Shown: positions 44,501-53,700 of the stretch, in pieces | How positions within the stretch are numbered: position 1 is the first letter of the stretch | How the letters are laid out: each line of letters opens with the position of its first letter | Source: Phytopythium helicoides | Lineage: Eukaryota > Oomycota > Peronosporomycetes > Pythiales > Pythiaceae | DNA: 64,000 nucleotides | Reading direction: 5' to 3' | NCBI GenBank assembly: GCA_024867545.1 | Contig: JANFNE010000032.1 | Location: 1 to 64,000 of the forward strand | Made by a program: the position numbers and the translations under genes | Notes under the pieces: generated by a model | What the model was told of the DNA's origin: nothing | Databases searched by the model: none | The model's input: the letters and a program-made list of their open reading frames with translations, nothing else

Positions 44501-47500
44501 GAGAGAGGAGCGGACATTAACGTCACGGACAAGTACGGCGAGACCGCGATGGTGATTGCTGCTTCGTGTGGCAAGTTGGGTGTGGTACGGTATCTCGTGG
44601 AGGAGAGAGGCGCGGACGTCAACGTCAAGGCCAATGACGGCAAGACTGCGCTGATGTTTGCTGCTGAGAGTGGCAAGTTGGATGTGGTGAGGTATCTCGT
44701 GGAGGAGAGAGGAGCGGACGTCGACATCCAGAATACGAAAAATGAAACAGCGCTATTCCAAGCGACCAAGAAGGGATACATTGCCATTCGGAACTTCTTA
44801 CTCCGGCACGTCTCATCCAGCGATGTCATGATGAATGTGCAGATATCTGTGGATCCACTGAAGTCGTTCTTAGCATCGAGAAGCTGGGCGATCTCTCCAT
44901 TTGATATCGAGCCAGTCGAGTACAACAACATCAAGACCATCGGAGGAGAGTATCGGGCGAAGTGGTTGGACGCTGACGTCGTTCTCAAACTGTTTGTCCC
45001 AGGTGCCTCGGCTTCAACATTTGAGGATGAAGTCACTACATGGCTTCAACTGCGACACCCAAATGTGATCAAGCTGTATGGAGCTTGTGATATTGGTCTT
45101 TCATTTTTTGTGCTTGAGCATGCAAGCAATGGGACGGTGGTGGAGTATCTTGCTGAGTGTAAGAAGAAAGGTGAAAGCCAGACGCCGTGGAAGTTCCTGC
45201 ATGAGGCAGCATTGGGCCTCGAATACTTGCACGAGCGTGGAATCATCCATAGGAACTTGCGAAGCAGCAACATCTTGGTTGGAAACGACGGTGTCGCAAA
45301 GTTGGCTGATTTTGGCGCGAGTATTTCAACGAAAGACTGTTCTGAAGTAATGTCATCGAGCAGAGCGGGGTCTGGCTCAGCCCTTTGGAAGGCTCCGGAG
45401 CAGTTGAATGGTGGGAGATCATCGTTAGAGGGAGATATCTACTCTTTTGGGCTCTGTATTGTGGCGACAGTAACTGGGAGAGAACCGTGGGGAGGAAATT
45501 TGGATTCTAGAAAACGCGGCAGCAATCCCGCGACAGATATGTGGGGTAATCGTGCATATCTCGACAAACACACCACACTCCTGACATCCCAGATGTGTGC
45601 TGAAGACCCTAAGAAACGCGTAACAGTAGAGGAGGTTGTTCAACGACTCGAAAAACTCGCTGCAAATGAAGCCAGTGGTCTTCGGCCACCGTCTCTAGAT
45701 GATGATATCGAGAGTAATGTGGACGAGTATAAGGACCGAGAACTAACGCAACTTGTCGCGAGGATTCGGAAACAAATATCGTCACAGCATTCCCAGTACG
45801 AGTTTGTGCTACATAAAATTGAAGAGCTCTTCGAACGTCTCGCACAAGAACGCTGGCCAGTGATGCTACTTGAAGCATATCGCTTGCTTCTCATTAATTT
45901 GGACGATGTTCTCAAGTCAGGATCATATGAAAATCGTATGGTCGCGTTGTCTTCGACCACAGTGATCGATAGCAATTTGACCGACTTTCAACGTCGCATA
46001 AACGAACTGTTGAGGATACTTGATTCCTCTCAAGTTGGTGACGAGGAACAAAAGAAACACTGGGACAAGCAGCGAAAAAAGCAGCTCGAGTTGTTCGTGT
46101 CGGATGTATCACAGACGGTGGCTGATCTGAGCGAGTTGGATGACAAAGAGGAGCGGACCACGTTGATGACATTGCTGAAGTTGGAATTAGATAGTCATGC
46201 GTCTAAGTACACTGAGAGTCAGTTCGAAGTGATGAAGAAGGCGTACGATAGTTGTTGTCAAGGCGAGTGGAAGAGTGTTGTGAAGACTATTCCTGCATGG
46301 TATCTGCCGTGGCACGAACTGTTGGTCAATTGGATGAAGAATCTGGGCTCGGGCGGATTTGGCGATGTGTATCTCGCAAAGTGGCTGGACTCGGAGGTGG
46401 TTGTAAAGGTAATGAAGAAGCCTGAAGGAAGTAATAGCGACTCTTCAACATCAACGAGTGTGTCACAGTCTGTGCCAAACTCTGAAGCGAGAGCAACGAC
46501 TGACAATATCGAATCACGGGAAGCACGCCGTAAGTTGTTCAAGCATGAAGTGGACGTCTGGTTTGGACTGAGCCATCCGCACGTGATTCGTTTGTTCGGT
46601 GCTTGCCATGTTGGAACACCGTTCTTTGCGTGTGAGTATGCTAGCGGCGGGTCGCTCGACAAATACCTGCGAGAACATCCTGAAGAGATATGGTCAAAAC
46701 TCTTTGAAGCAGCACTTGGTGTACAGTACCTGCATTCATGTGGTATTATCCATGGAGACCTGAAATGCAACAATATCATGATTGGTAACGACGAGAAGGC
46801 CAAAGTGACAGACTTTGGTCTGAGTTCGTTTGAGGAAGGAAGTGAAGGCAAGTTGAGTGGTGCGTGGCAGTGGGTGGCGCCTGAGTGCATCGAGAGTGGT
46901 GCCTCAAAGCTATCGGTGGCGTCGGATGTGTATTCTTTGGGTATGTGTATCGTGGAGGCACTTCGAGTGGTGGAGAAGGTTGATGACTATCATCGTCCAC
47001 CACAGCCATGGTGGAATTTTGATAACGATCTTGTCAAGACCTATGTAGTCAGTCGCCGTGAGTTGCCCTCACGTCCTCGGTTGTGCACGGATGCGCAATG
47101 GCAGCTGGTGGAACGAATGTGCGCGCACGACCCAGACAAACGAATCAAAATCAGCACTGTGGTGGACGAGCTTGCGATTCTTGCACGAGGCAATGTGGCT
47201 TGCGATGACGAAGAGGTTGAGCCGGAACCGTCAAAGGATATCACGGAAACGAAGGACCTATCAAAGGTGCTCGCTGAAATGAAGGACATGTGCCGCCAAT
47301 TATATGAGAGCGCTACATCACGCAATGGGAAAATCCTGTGCGAGATTTACGCGTTGTTGTGGGAACGACTGGTAGATCGGACGTCTGGCATCGAGTGTCT
47401 CCGGTCTCTCATCGAACATGCTCGAAAGAGAACGCTGGAGCTTCAGGAGGAGAAGAGCTCACTGTTCGAGCTCACCGTGGCAGCACTTCAGGGATACTCT

Positions 47501-47608
47501 TTTCATCGCAATCTGGACAAGGTGATTGAAGCGCAGTTGTGGGCGGCGGACAAACTAGATTGGAGAGAGAAGTGTTGGGAGCTGCTGACAAGTCAGGCAA
47601 TATTGTAG
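38588..47608 (+). CDS. Giant ankyrin-repeat protein with tandem pseudokinase and kinase
   Basis: A single intronless frame of 3006 aa. Residues 1 to about 2080 are roughly 60 ankyrin repeats of 33-35 aa (core GKTALMxAAESGKLDVVRYL). Kinase-like domain 1 (about 2105-2345) keeps the lysine (K2134) and DFG (D2241). It has a degraded Gly loop (GGEYRAKW) and HRN at 2221-2223, so the catalytic Asp is lost. A helical linker follows (about 2360-2575). Kinase domain 2 (about 2580-2870) has GSGGFG at 2587-2592, K2607, HGDLKCNN with D2724, K2726 and N2729, and DFG at D2742. It should therefore be active. Its style (HPHVIRLFGACH) is TKL-like Ser/Thr kinase. A helical tail closes the protein. There is no signal peptide or membrane segment, so it is probably cytosolic. 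Ankyrin-TKL kinases are expanded in oomycetes; the target is unknown. Confidence 0.93.
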   Translation: MEDILKAASDGDLAAVEKACQGGADGNAKDNDGDTALMKAARIGKLDVVQYLVEESGADVNVEDKFGDTALMVAAWSDKWDVVRYLVERGADANVKDNDGDTALMMAAEGGKWDVVRFLVERGADVNVKDNDSKTSLMIAAESGELDMVQFLVEERGADVDVKDKYGKTALLIAAESGKMNVVRYLVEERVADINVADKYGKTTMMIAASSGKLDVMRYLVEERDADINVADKYGKTTMMIAASSGKLDVVQYLVEERGADVNVKSNNGNTALMWAASRGEWDVVRYLVEKRDVDVDVKGYNGKTALMGAASRGKIDMVQYLVERGADVNVKDNDGKTALMFAGESGEMNVVQYLVEERGADVNVKDKYSETTMMIAASSGKLDVVQYLVEERGADVNVKSNNGNTALMWAASRGEWDVVRYLVEKRDVDVDVKGYNGKTALMGAASRGKIDMVQYLVERGADVNVKDNDGKTALMFAGESGEMNVVQYLVEERGADVNVKDKYSETAMVIAASSGKLDVVQYLVERGADANVEDKHGETALTMAAEGGKWDVVRFLVERGAEVNVKAKDGNTAIMLAARSGELDVVRYLVEERDAVVNVKANDGKTALMIAAESGKLDMVRYLVEERDADVNVKANDGKTAIMLAARSGELDVVQYLVEERDADVNVKANNGKTALMMAAESGKLDVVRYLVEESGADVNVEDKRGKTALMKAAESGKLNVVQYLVEKGGADVNVKANDGKTALIKAAESGKLDVVRYLVEESGADVNIEDKFGDTALMVAAWSDKWDVVLYLVERGADVNVEDNDGDTALMMAAEGGKWDVVRFLVERGADVNVEDNDGDTALMIAAEGGKWDVVRFLVERGADANVKAKDGNTAIMLAARSGELDVVRYLVEERGVDVNVKGKHGGTALMIAAEGGKWDVVRFLVERGADVNVKDNDGKTTLMIAAESGKLDMVRYFVERGAGVNVKDNDGKTALMIAAESGELDMVRYLVEKGGAEVNVVDILGNTALMKAAKSGELNVVRYLVEKGGAEVNVTDKHDKTTMMKAAESGKWDVVQYLVEERGADVNVKDKYGNTALMKAASSGKLGVVRYLVEKGADVNVKDNDGMTALMKAAWRLKLDMVQYLKEERGADVKGKTGLVKAAESGELDVVRYLVEERGADVNVKDNNGKTALMGAASRGKLDMVQYLVERGADADVKDKYRNNAMIKAAESGKWDVVRYLVERGADVNVKNISLKNFINYSATMIAASRGKLDDVRFLVEKGADVNVNDFHGNTALMLAASRGELDIVRYLVEKGADINVADMYGKTAMIKAASRINWDVVRYLVTNGAGVNVKDEYGSTVMMLAARNGKLDMVQFLKEKRDADVNVKDNDGKAALMKAAESGKLDAVRYLVEERGAHVNVNANEVKTAMMFAASCSKWNVVRYLVEKGVDVNVKDNDGMTALMKAAKWGKLDVVRYLVEKGADVNVKDNDGMTALMKAAESGKWDVVRYLVKEGGADVNIKDKYGNTAMMKAAESGKWDVVQYLMKERDADVNVVDILGNTALMKAAKSGELNVVQYLVEERGADVNVRGYIGDTAMTWAAKTGNWDVVRYLVEERGAYVDVKGYNGKTALMFAAESGELDEVKDLVEERGADINVTDKYGETAMVIAASCGKLGVVRYLVEERGADVNVKANDGKTALMFAAESGKLDVVLYLVEERGADVNVKANDGKTALIKAAESGELVVVLYLVMKGADVNAIDNEGDTALVKAAESGKWDVVWYLVEERGAHVNVNTNEVKTAMMFAASCSKWDVVRYLVEKGADVNVKDNDGMTALMKAAESGKWDVVRYLVKEGGADVNIKDKYGNTAMMKAAESGKWDVVQYLMKERDADVNVVDILGNTALMKAAKSGELNVVQYLVEERGADVNVRGYIGDTAMTWAAKTGNWDVVRYLVEERGAYVDVKGYNGKTALMFAAESGELDEVKDLVEERGADINVTDKYGETAMVIAASCGKLGVVRYLVEERGADVNVKANDGKTALMFAAESGKLDVVRYLVEERGADVDIQNTKNETALFQATKKGYIAIRNFLLRHVSSSDVMMNVQISVDPLKSFLASRSWAISPFDIEPVEYNNIKTIGGEYRAKWLDADVVLKLFVPGASASTFEDEVTTWLQLRHPNVIKLYGACDIGLSFFVLEHASNGTVVEYLAECKKKGESQTPWKFLHEAALGLEYLHERGIIHRNLRSSNILVGNDGVAKLADFGASISTKDCSEVMSSSRAGSGSALWKAPEQLNGGRSSLEGDIYSFGLCIVATVTGREPWGGNLDSRKRGSNPATDMWGNRAYLDKHTTLLTSQMCAEDPKKRVTVEEVVQRLEKLAANEASGLRPPSLDDDIESNVDEYKDRELTQLVARIRKQISSQHSQYEFVLHKIEELFERLAQERWPVMLLEAYRLLLINLDDVLKSGSYENRMVALSSTTVIDSNLTDFQRRINELLRILDSSQVGDEEQKKHWDKQRKKQLELFVSDVSQTVADLSELDDKEERTTLMTLLKLELDSHASKYTESQFEVMKKAYDSCCQGEWKSVVKTIPAWYLPWHELLVNWMKNLGSGGFGDVYLAKWLDSEVVVKVMKKPEGSNSDSSTSTSVSQSVPNSEARATTDNIESREARRKLFKHEVDVWFGLSHPHVIRLFGACHVGTPFFACEYASGGSLDKYLREHPEEIWSKLFEAALGVQYLHSCGIIHGDLKCNNIMIGNDEKAKVTDFGLSSFEEGSEGKLSGAWQWVAPECIESGASKLSVASDVYSLGMCIVEALRVVEKVDDYHRPPQPWWNFDNDLVKTYVVSRRELPSRPRLCTDAQWQLVERMCAHDPDKRIKISTVVDELAILARGNVACDDEEVEPEPSKDITETKDLSKVLAEMKDMCRQLYESATSRNGKILCEIYALLWERLVDRTSGIECLRSLIEHARKRTLELQEEKSSLFELTVAALQGYSFHRNLDKVIEAQLWAADKLDWREKCWELLTSQAIL
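39376..40185. repeat. 405-bp in-frame duplication inside the ankyrin array
   Basis: The sequence from CGTCAAGAGCAATAATGG at 39376 recurs at 39781 almost unchanged for about 400 bp (135 aa, four ankyrin repeats). High nucleotide identity shows a recent tandem duplication or gene conversion. Confidence 0.9.
43003..44704. repeat. 1014-bp in-frame duplication inside the ankyrin array
   Basis: Blocks at about 43003-43690 and 44017-44704 are nearly identical with an offset of 1014 bp (338 aa, ten ankyrin repeats). The short repeat preceding each (NEVKTAMMFAASCSKW) is also shared, so the duplicated unit spans ten repeats with minor editing. Confidence 0.9.
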
Positions 47609-48335
47609 ACCTTGTATATCGCGATGCAATGATACGACGGTGCCAATGTTCGTGAATATGGCGGTTTCTCATCATGTGAAAACGGTGTTGCTGGTAATGG
47701 TCACCGCGGAGTTGCTCGTCGCGGACGCGGTTGTGTTGTTGTTTGCGTTGATGGCGGTGCGACTACTCGCGGTAATTGTGTGGATAGAGGGCAGATCGTC
47801 GGTCGAGCAAGATAAGCACTCCGAACCGAGCCTAATTCTATGCGACGGATGCCGAGAGATCCATCAGCGATGTAAGCATTCTTCACTCAATGTGGTGAAC
47901 CGAGCAACTGGCAGTGGTCACCTCGATGTAGTCAATTGGTTGCACGCCAATGGCACTGAAGGGTGTTCACGGATGTCGGTGCGCTGTAGTGGACGGCGAA
48001 GATTTGCTGGGTGATATCTAGGAGTTGCCAGTCAAAGTGATCACAGAGTAGCATTCGCGGATATTGCAGTTACCAGTCAGTGTGATGGCGGTGTTCTAGC
48101 TCGTAGTTATCGCGTTGTGACTGGATTGTGGAGATGGCATGGCTACTCGTGGGCATGGCGGTGGTGGCGTGATGCCACTTGCGGTGAGATGATCGCGGTG
48201 TGGCTGGACAATGGAGTTCACGGTGTTCCTGGTCAGCGTAATGTGGCCGTGGTGTTTTGCAACTCGGTGCAATCCTAGCAAACCCTACCAGTGCGATATG
48301 ATTGGTTGAAACTCCTCCCTAAAATCCCATTTCGT
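47609..48335 (+). pseudogene. Degenerate ankyrin-family fragment and spacer
   Basis: Around 47900-47990 the plus strand reads GSGHLDVVNWLHANGTEGCS. This matches a different oomycete ankyrin-repeat family (HLDVVxWLHxN-type), not the repeats of the adjacent giant gene. It continues only in broken frames to about 48110. The rest of this interval shows no gene. Confidence 0.45.
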
Positions 48336-48375
48336 CAACTCTGATTGGCTGTAAACAGCTTCCGCGCTCGATTGG
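48300..48375 (+). promoter_or_regulatory. ATTGG (inverted CCAAT) cluster upstream of WDR55-like gene
   Basis: ATTGG occurs at about 48301, 48342 and 48371, within 150 bp of the start codon at 48452. CCAAT-type boxes are a plausible promoter element here; the role is inferred from spacing and repetition. Confidence 0.35.
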
Positions 48376-48451
48376 CCGAAACCGAGCAGCTCATCTGGCC
48401 CAGTCCTTGGTGGTCATCACCTCCACCCAAGCGCCGCACCCGCCGCTCGCC

Positions 48452-49920
48452 ATGGCGTCCGCGCTCGACGACCACGCGCCTGACGAAATCCTCTGCGCCA
48501 GCGAAGTGTTCGACATCGACTTCCACCCGACGCTCGACATGGTGGCGCTCGGCACCATCTCGGGCGTCGTGCAGGTCTACAAGTACGCGGAGGACGCCAA
48601 CCACAAGGCGCTCGAGCTGCGCCCGCAGACCGACGCCGTGCGCGCGCTGCTCTTCGCGCCCGACGGACAGAGTGAGCTGCTCGCTTCGACGGTTTTTTCG
48701 TGGCTGGTTGAGTGCTGACACGGAGCGCTGAATCGCGACAGCGCTGTACACGGCGGCGGCCGACCGCTCCATCCGCGCGTTCGACACGGTCGGCAACGTC
48801 ACGTGGGCCGAGCTGCGCGCGCACGAGTACGAGCGACGAGCGGTGGAATTGCAGGCAGCAGAGGCTAACGGACGGCGTCGTGTGCTGCAGCCACCCAGTG
48901 AACAGGCTGCACGAGCTGTCGGCCGACGTGTTCGCCAGCGGAGACGACCAGGGCTGCGTCAAGGTGCGGCTTGACGGGCAGGGATTTACGTGCTGATCAC
49001 TGCCGCAGGAACGCTCACGTTGTGCACCTCGAACAGATTTGGGATACGCGGCAGCACCGGTGTCTGGCCGAGTTCAAGGAGCACACGGTGCGTCATTGCT
49101 CTTCGTTCACCTGCAATGCGTTTAGTTGCTGACACCGCTACTGCAGGACTTTATCTCGGGTTTTGCAACAAACCCCGCGGGCGACCACCTGCTTGCCACG
49201 AGGTGGCTATAGCTCGTCAGCTTTGCATCAATCGACAGAATGCTAATCTCTTGATGTGACGCGATTGCAGCGGTGATGGTCGACTGTCGGTGTACGACCT
49301 GCGCAAGAACGTGCTTGCTGGCAAGAGCGACGAGCTGGACGACGAGCTGCTGTCGGTGCAAGTCATCAAGAACGGCAAGAAGATTGTGTGCGGCTCGCAG
49401 GACGGCGTGCTCGTCATCTTTAGCTGGGGCACGTGGGGCGACATGTCGGACCGGTTTCCGGGCCACCCCGAGTCTGTCGAGACGCTGCTCAAGGTGGACG
49501 AGGACACGATCCTCACGGGCTCGAGCGACGGCATCGTCCGGTACGATTGTATCGCGATCGTATTGTACCTTTGTCCACAGTAGACTGACGAGATATTGCT
49601 CCTGCAGTGTCGTGCAGATCCACCCAAACAAGCTGCTGGGACTCATCGGCGACCACGAGGATTTTCCGGTCGAAGTGCTCAAGTTCTCTCACGACAAGAA
49701 GATCATCGGCAGCGTCTCGCACACGAACAAGGTGCACTTCTGGGACGTTGGATACCTGTACGATGAGGACGAGGAGGGCGACGAGGACGAGGAGAAGGCA
49801 CCGGCTCCTGGCGCCGCAAGTGACGAGGACATGGAGGACAGCAGCGACGACGAGGGAGCCGCGGCTGGCGGTCGCCGCGCACTGCCAACCGCCAACGAGA
49901 CCTTCTTCGCCGACCTATAG
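48452..49920 (+). CDS. WD-repeat protein, WDR55/Jip5-like, 7 exons
   Basis: Exons: 48452-48671, 48742-48826, 48891-48963, 49037-49087, 49147-49202, 49271-49540, 49608-49920. All introns are GT-AG, 59-73 bp, and join in phase to give 355 aa. The protein holds WD40 blades throughout: FDIDFHPTLDMVALGT, LYTAAADRSIRAFD, HPVNRLHELSADVFASGDDQG, IWDTRQHRCLAEFKEH, DGRLSVYDLR, KVHFWDVGYL. An acidic tail follows. The order and acidic C-terminus match WDR55 (yeast Jip5), which is needed for rRNA processing and 60S subunit assembly in the nucleolus. An upstream Met at 48407 is in frame; the one at 48452 was preferred because family proteins start close to this domain. It ends 124 bp from the convergent TMEM230-like gene. 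Confidence 0.85.
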
Positions 49921-50044
49921 ATTGACTTCGCGCCATGGGGCTGCTAAGAGTCGTCAACATTGGTGTTTATTTGATTCTCGAAGAGGGTGGCAGCATGCAT
50001 GATGTAGACACTTCGCGGCGTGGCGCTGGAGCGTGGCACGCACC

Positions 50045-50545
50045 TCAGTCGTCGTAGGACGGGATCTGGCTGTAGTCGTAGCCCTTCCAGCCCTTCCAGC
50101 TGCCATAGAGCTGACAGGTCGCGTAGCTGCCGGGGATAAACGCTGCGTGCGCGCACATCACATCCATCCATGAGCCCTGGGCAGCATCAAACGCAGCTCT
50201 CCACAGACGCACCGATGAGTCCAAGGATGAGGAACGAAAGCCCGCGGTGCTCGCCATCCAGCCCAAAGCGCGTGCTGATCCAGATAAGCACCGAGCCGAG
50301 CGTGAAGAGGCTCACAGCCGCAATGCCCGTGCGGATGGGGAACTTCTTGCGCCTAAAGTCGTACTCCTGGCCCCCACAGCGTTGCGCACACGTCAGCGAA
50401 GCTCCCGAGACCCACAGAGCTCGTACGAGCGCGCGCGCACCGGCGCTGAGAGACGAGAAGGGCTCGCCCGGCTCACGTCCGCGAACTGCGGGTCCCCGAC
50501 CTTCTCCTGGCGCCTCAGCTCACCGCCGCGCACGTCCTTGGCCAT
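50045..50545 (-). CDS. TMEM230-like small membrane protein, 3 exons
   Basis: Minus-strand exons 50477-50545, 50213-50366 and 50045-50142, with GT-AG introns of 110 and 70 bp, give 106 aa. The protein has a charged N-terminus, a first hydrophobic segment (TGIAAVSLFTLGSVLIWIS) and a second around FLILGLIGAFIPGSY. The C-terminus is GWKGYDYSQIPSYDD. The second segment and the YSYDDIPDFDD-like end are hallmarks of the TMEM230/DUF872 family, two-pass proteins of endosomes and secretory vesicles. A divergent promoter (174 bp) is shared with the channel gene. Confidence 0.8.
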
Positions 50546-50719
50546 GGCGCTGGGTCTCAATTGTTGGATCGCCAAATGAGCTCTTGGAAGTGTCGCTTCG
50601 CTTCGTTTTCGGGACGGTTCGGAACAAATCGCTCTAGAATTCGGGACGCGTCCCCAATATAAGCGGAAGATCGCGTCGTTTCGCACGCTTTTAGCTCACT
50701 TGGACTTTCTCGGCGGACT
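50546..50719. promoter_or_regulatory. Bidirectional promoter region, 174 bp
   Basis: It separates the start codons of the TMEM230-like gene (minus) and the channel gene (plus). Promoter function follows from the head-to-head arrangement; no specific element is assigned. Confidence 0.5.
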
Positions 50720-53700
50720 ATGGAGCACCAGCAGCTCACGGCGGCCGGCGACGCGCGCGGAGGCTACGGCAGCATCTCGCCGGTGCGTTGGGAGCGACTG
50801 GATCCGCAGCTTTATATGTGGACAATTTGGGCCAGGAGGTGGACGGACGGCTGGGCTGACGAGTGCGCGCAGGTCAAGCAGCTCAAGCGGCTCATGTCGC
50901 CGCACCAGCGCTCGCCGCGCCACGAGTATCACCCGATCGGCGACTTGGCAGGTATAGATGCTGACTGCTGCGAGATTTGAAGGGTTGCTGCACCCAACTG
51001 ACGCTGTAGGCTGCGAGCAGAGCCCGAGAGCGCGTCGCTCATGACCAACGTGAGGTTCCTGACCGACAGCGGCAAGCGCTTCCACCGCGACCGCATTAGT
51101 CGGTACGCGACTCTCGGATTGTGAATATTCAAGGTGCTTGTGGTGACGTGATGGTGGGTGAGCAGCTACCTGGACCACAGCGCGTTCGGGGCTTTAGTGG
51201 ACGTCGTCATGGCCGGCGTCTCGATCGTATTCGCGGCCGCCTACATCACTAACACGTACATCCCGCGCAACGTGGTGGGTAGTGGCAATTTACCACCAGT
51301 TTGTGTGCCAACTAACATGAATGACCAACGCGCTGCAGCTCCCGATCTGGCTCTGGGTGGTTGAGATCGTGTGCGCGGTCTTCTTCTCAATCGACTTTGC
51401 GTTCCGCGGACTCTATCTCTCCGAGCACCGAGTCGACTTTTTGCTGTCGCTACCTGGACTGGCGGCACTGGGTTCCATCCTACCCGTGCTCCCGACGTCC
51501 TTCTTCTTGGAGTATCAGTTGAGTGTTGCCCAATCAATGTCTGCGTGCTGCAAATTTCTTACATGATCTCCTCCCATGAACAGCACGCTGTGGTACGGAT
51601 CCAGCAACTGGCGGTTCGTATACCCTCTTCGGTTCATCAAATGCTACGTAGACTTGAAGGCTGTGCTCTCTCGCTGCCAGCCACGATTGTCTCCCGTCCG
51701 GCAGCTCGCGCTACTGTGCTACCTGCAGCTAATTTTCATCATTGCTGGCGCCGCTGGTGTAATTCAGATTGCTGAAACATCGGACGGGTCACTGAGCTCA
51801 CCCGAGTACGGCGAATGGACGTTCTTCAACGCCTTTTTCAACTCGGTACTCGTGTTCGTGACCATCCAGACGCCGCCGGCGGACAACACGCTGGCGAAAT
51901 GCGCAGTTGGCGTTCTTGTGATCCTGCTCATTCTCATCGTGCCGTACCAAGTCATGCGTGTGCTCGACATGGGCTCCAACTTTTCTCCATACGAGCACAC
52001 AGTCTTCAAACCGACACGTCGTAGTCGGCACGTTGTTCTCTGCGGCGATCTGACACCCTCGCGTATCGATTTGTTCTTCCGAGAAGTCTTTCACGACGAC
52101 CACGACCAGGCTGATATCACTGTCGTCGTTCTGAGCGAGGAAGAACCTGCTCCGAGTATGCGTGCGTTGCTGATGGACCCATTCTTTGAGAAGCGCGTTC
52201 GCATTGTACTTGGGTCAATGCTGGACGCAGACGATTCTCGTCGGGCTGCTGTCTCCAGCGCGGACGCTGTATTTGTGCTTGCACGTCGGCTGCCTTCAGA
52301 AGAAGATCATGCTAAAAGCGACCACCGCACATTGTTGCGTGTGCTGGCTGCCCACCGAACAATGCCTCTTGGGGTAGAAGTCGACAAAGTACCATCGCTT
52401 TGCTCGGTCACAGCCCCTCGTATTTTTGCCCAACTTCATCTATCACAACACCGGCGACTTCTGCGCGACTTGCGAGGGGTTCGAGAGAACGCGCTGTGCT
52501 TCTCAGAGGTGATCCATTCACTTTTGGCCCAAAACTGCGTCTGCCCTGGCTTTTCTACCTTCATTTACAGTCTCACTGCCACATCAAGCTACGACGACGA
52601 AGATGCTGAAGCAATGGATGATGGAACCGCGACTTGGGAGGCACGCTACCGTCGCGGATCCTCGCATGAAGTGTACTCTGTGCAGCTTCCTCCTGCGGAG
52701 GTTGTCAAAGGTCGATCATTCGCAGAAGTTGCCTCACTCGCCTACGCTCATTGCGGCAGCGTGATCGTGTTTGCGGTTGTTCTCCCCTCAGATGCAGATG
52801 ACAAGCAGAGCGCTCGGATCCTTCTAAATCCTGGCGACTCGTTTGTTTGTCAGGGTGGAGAGACTGTTTTCGTGATTGCTCAAGACCGGCGTGGAGCTGA
52901 CGCTGTCACAAAACTGCAAGCTGGCCACGACATGGCACCAGAGTGGTCTTCTGGATCGCATCAGCGGCATTTATCAACTGGCTCGTCGTCATCTTTGCCG
53001 CTGGTGTCAGTGTCGGTACTTCCTGCGAGCGATAAGCCCTATGAAGAGACAACTCAAGTTGTGGTGCAACCAACCGCTGTTCGCGAGGATAAACACAATG
53101 AAGAGACAACCCAAGTTGTGGTTCAGCCAACCGCAGTCCGTATTGCGATTCCGCCCCCAAAGCCCGGGCGACGTCGCTCCCGCTTTGTCAATTGGCAAAT
53201 GCGTCTTCAGGGCCAGTATCCAGGTTCTCCAGACTCTACCGATAGTAGCCACAGTCACCTTCATCCCGAAACGGACGATGAAGATGACAGTCGAACTCAA
53301 AGCAGTCATCTGTCGCCACTTCACGAGCATCAACACCGCCAACACCACCACCATCGCCACCGAACGGTTGAAAGTGCAACCATTTCGAATGTGCGCGAGA
53401 TTCGATCTTCCAACTCGCACGCTGCTCCGATCGTCGTGTGTGTGCTGTCGTCAAGCTCATTTCCAAACAATCTCGAATACCTCATTGGTCCACTGCGAGT
53501 CACCACGCTTCGAGTTCATCGACCAATCGTTGTGCTCACTCGAACACTACCAGATGAGGAGGAATTTGCCGGCTTCCGACGCTTCAGAGATGTTTATTTC
53601 ATCGAAGGTGACCCATTTCAGCGTTCGGCTTTGCGACGCGCTGGGATGGACCGCGCGTTCCGCATTGTCATCATGGGAGGCGAAGGAGAGGTCGCAGCTG

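Noticed and set aside
48335..48962. Minus-strand frames antisense to WDR55-like exons
   Set aside because: Sense-strand exons join in phase to a recognisable WD-repeat protein; the antisense frames are Arg-rich shadows.
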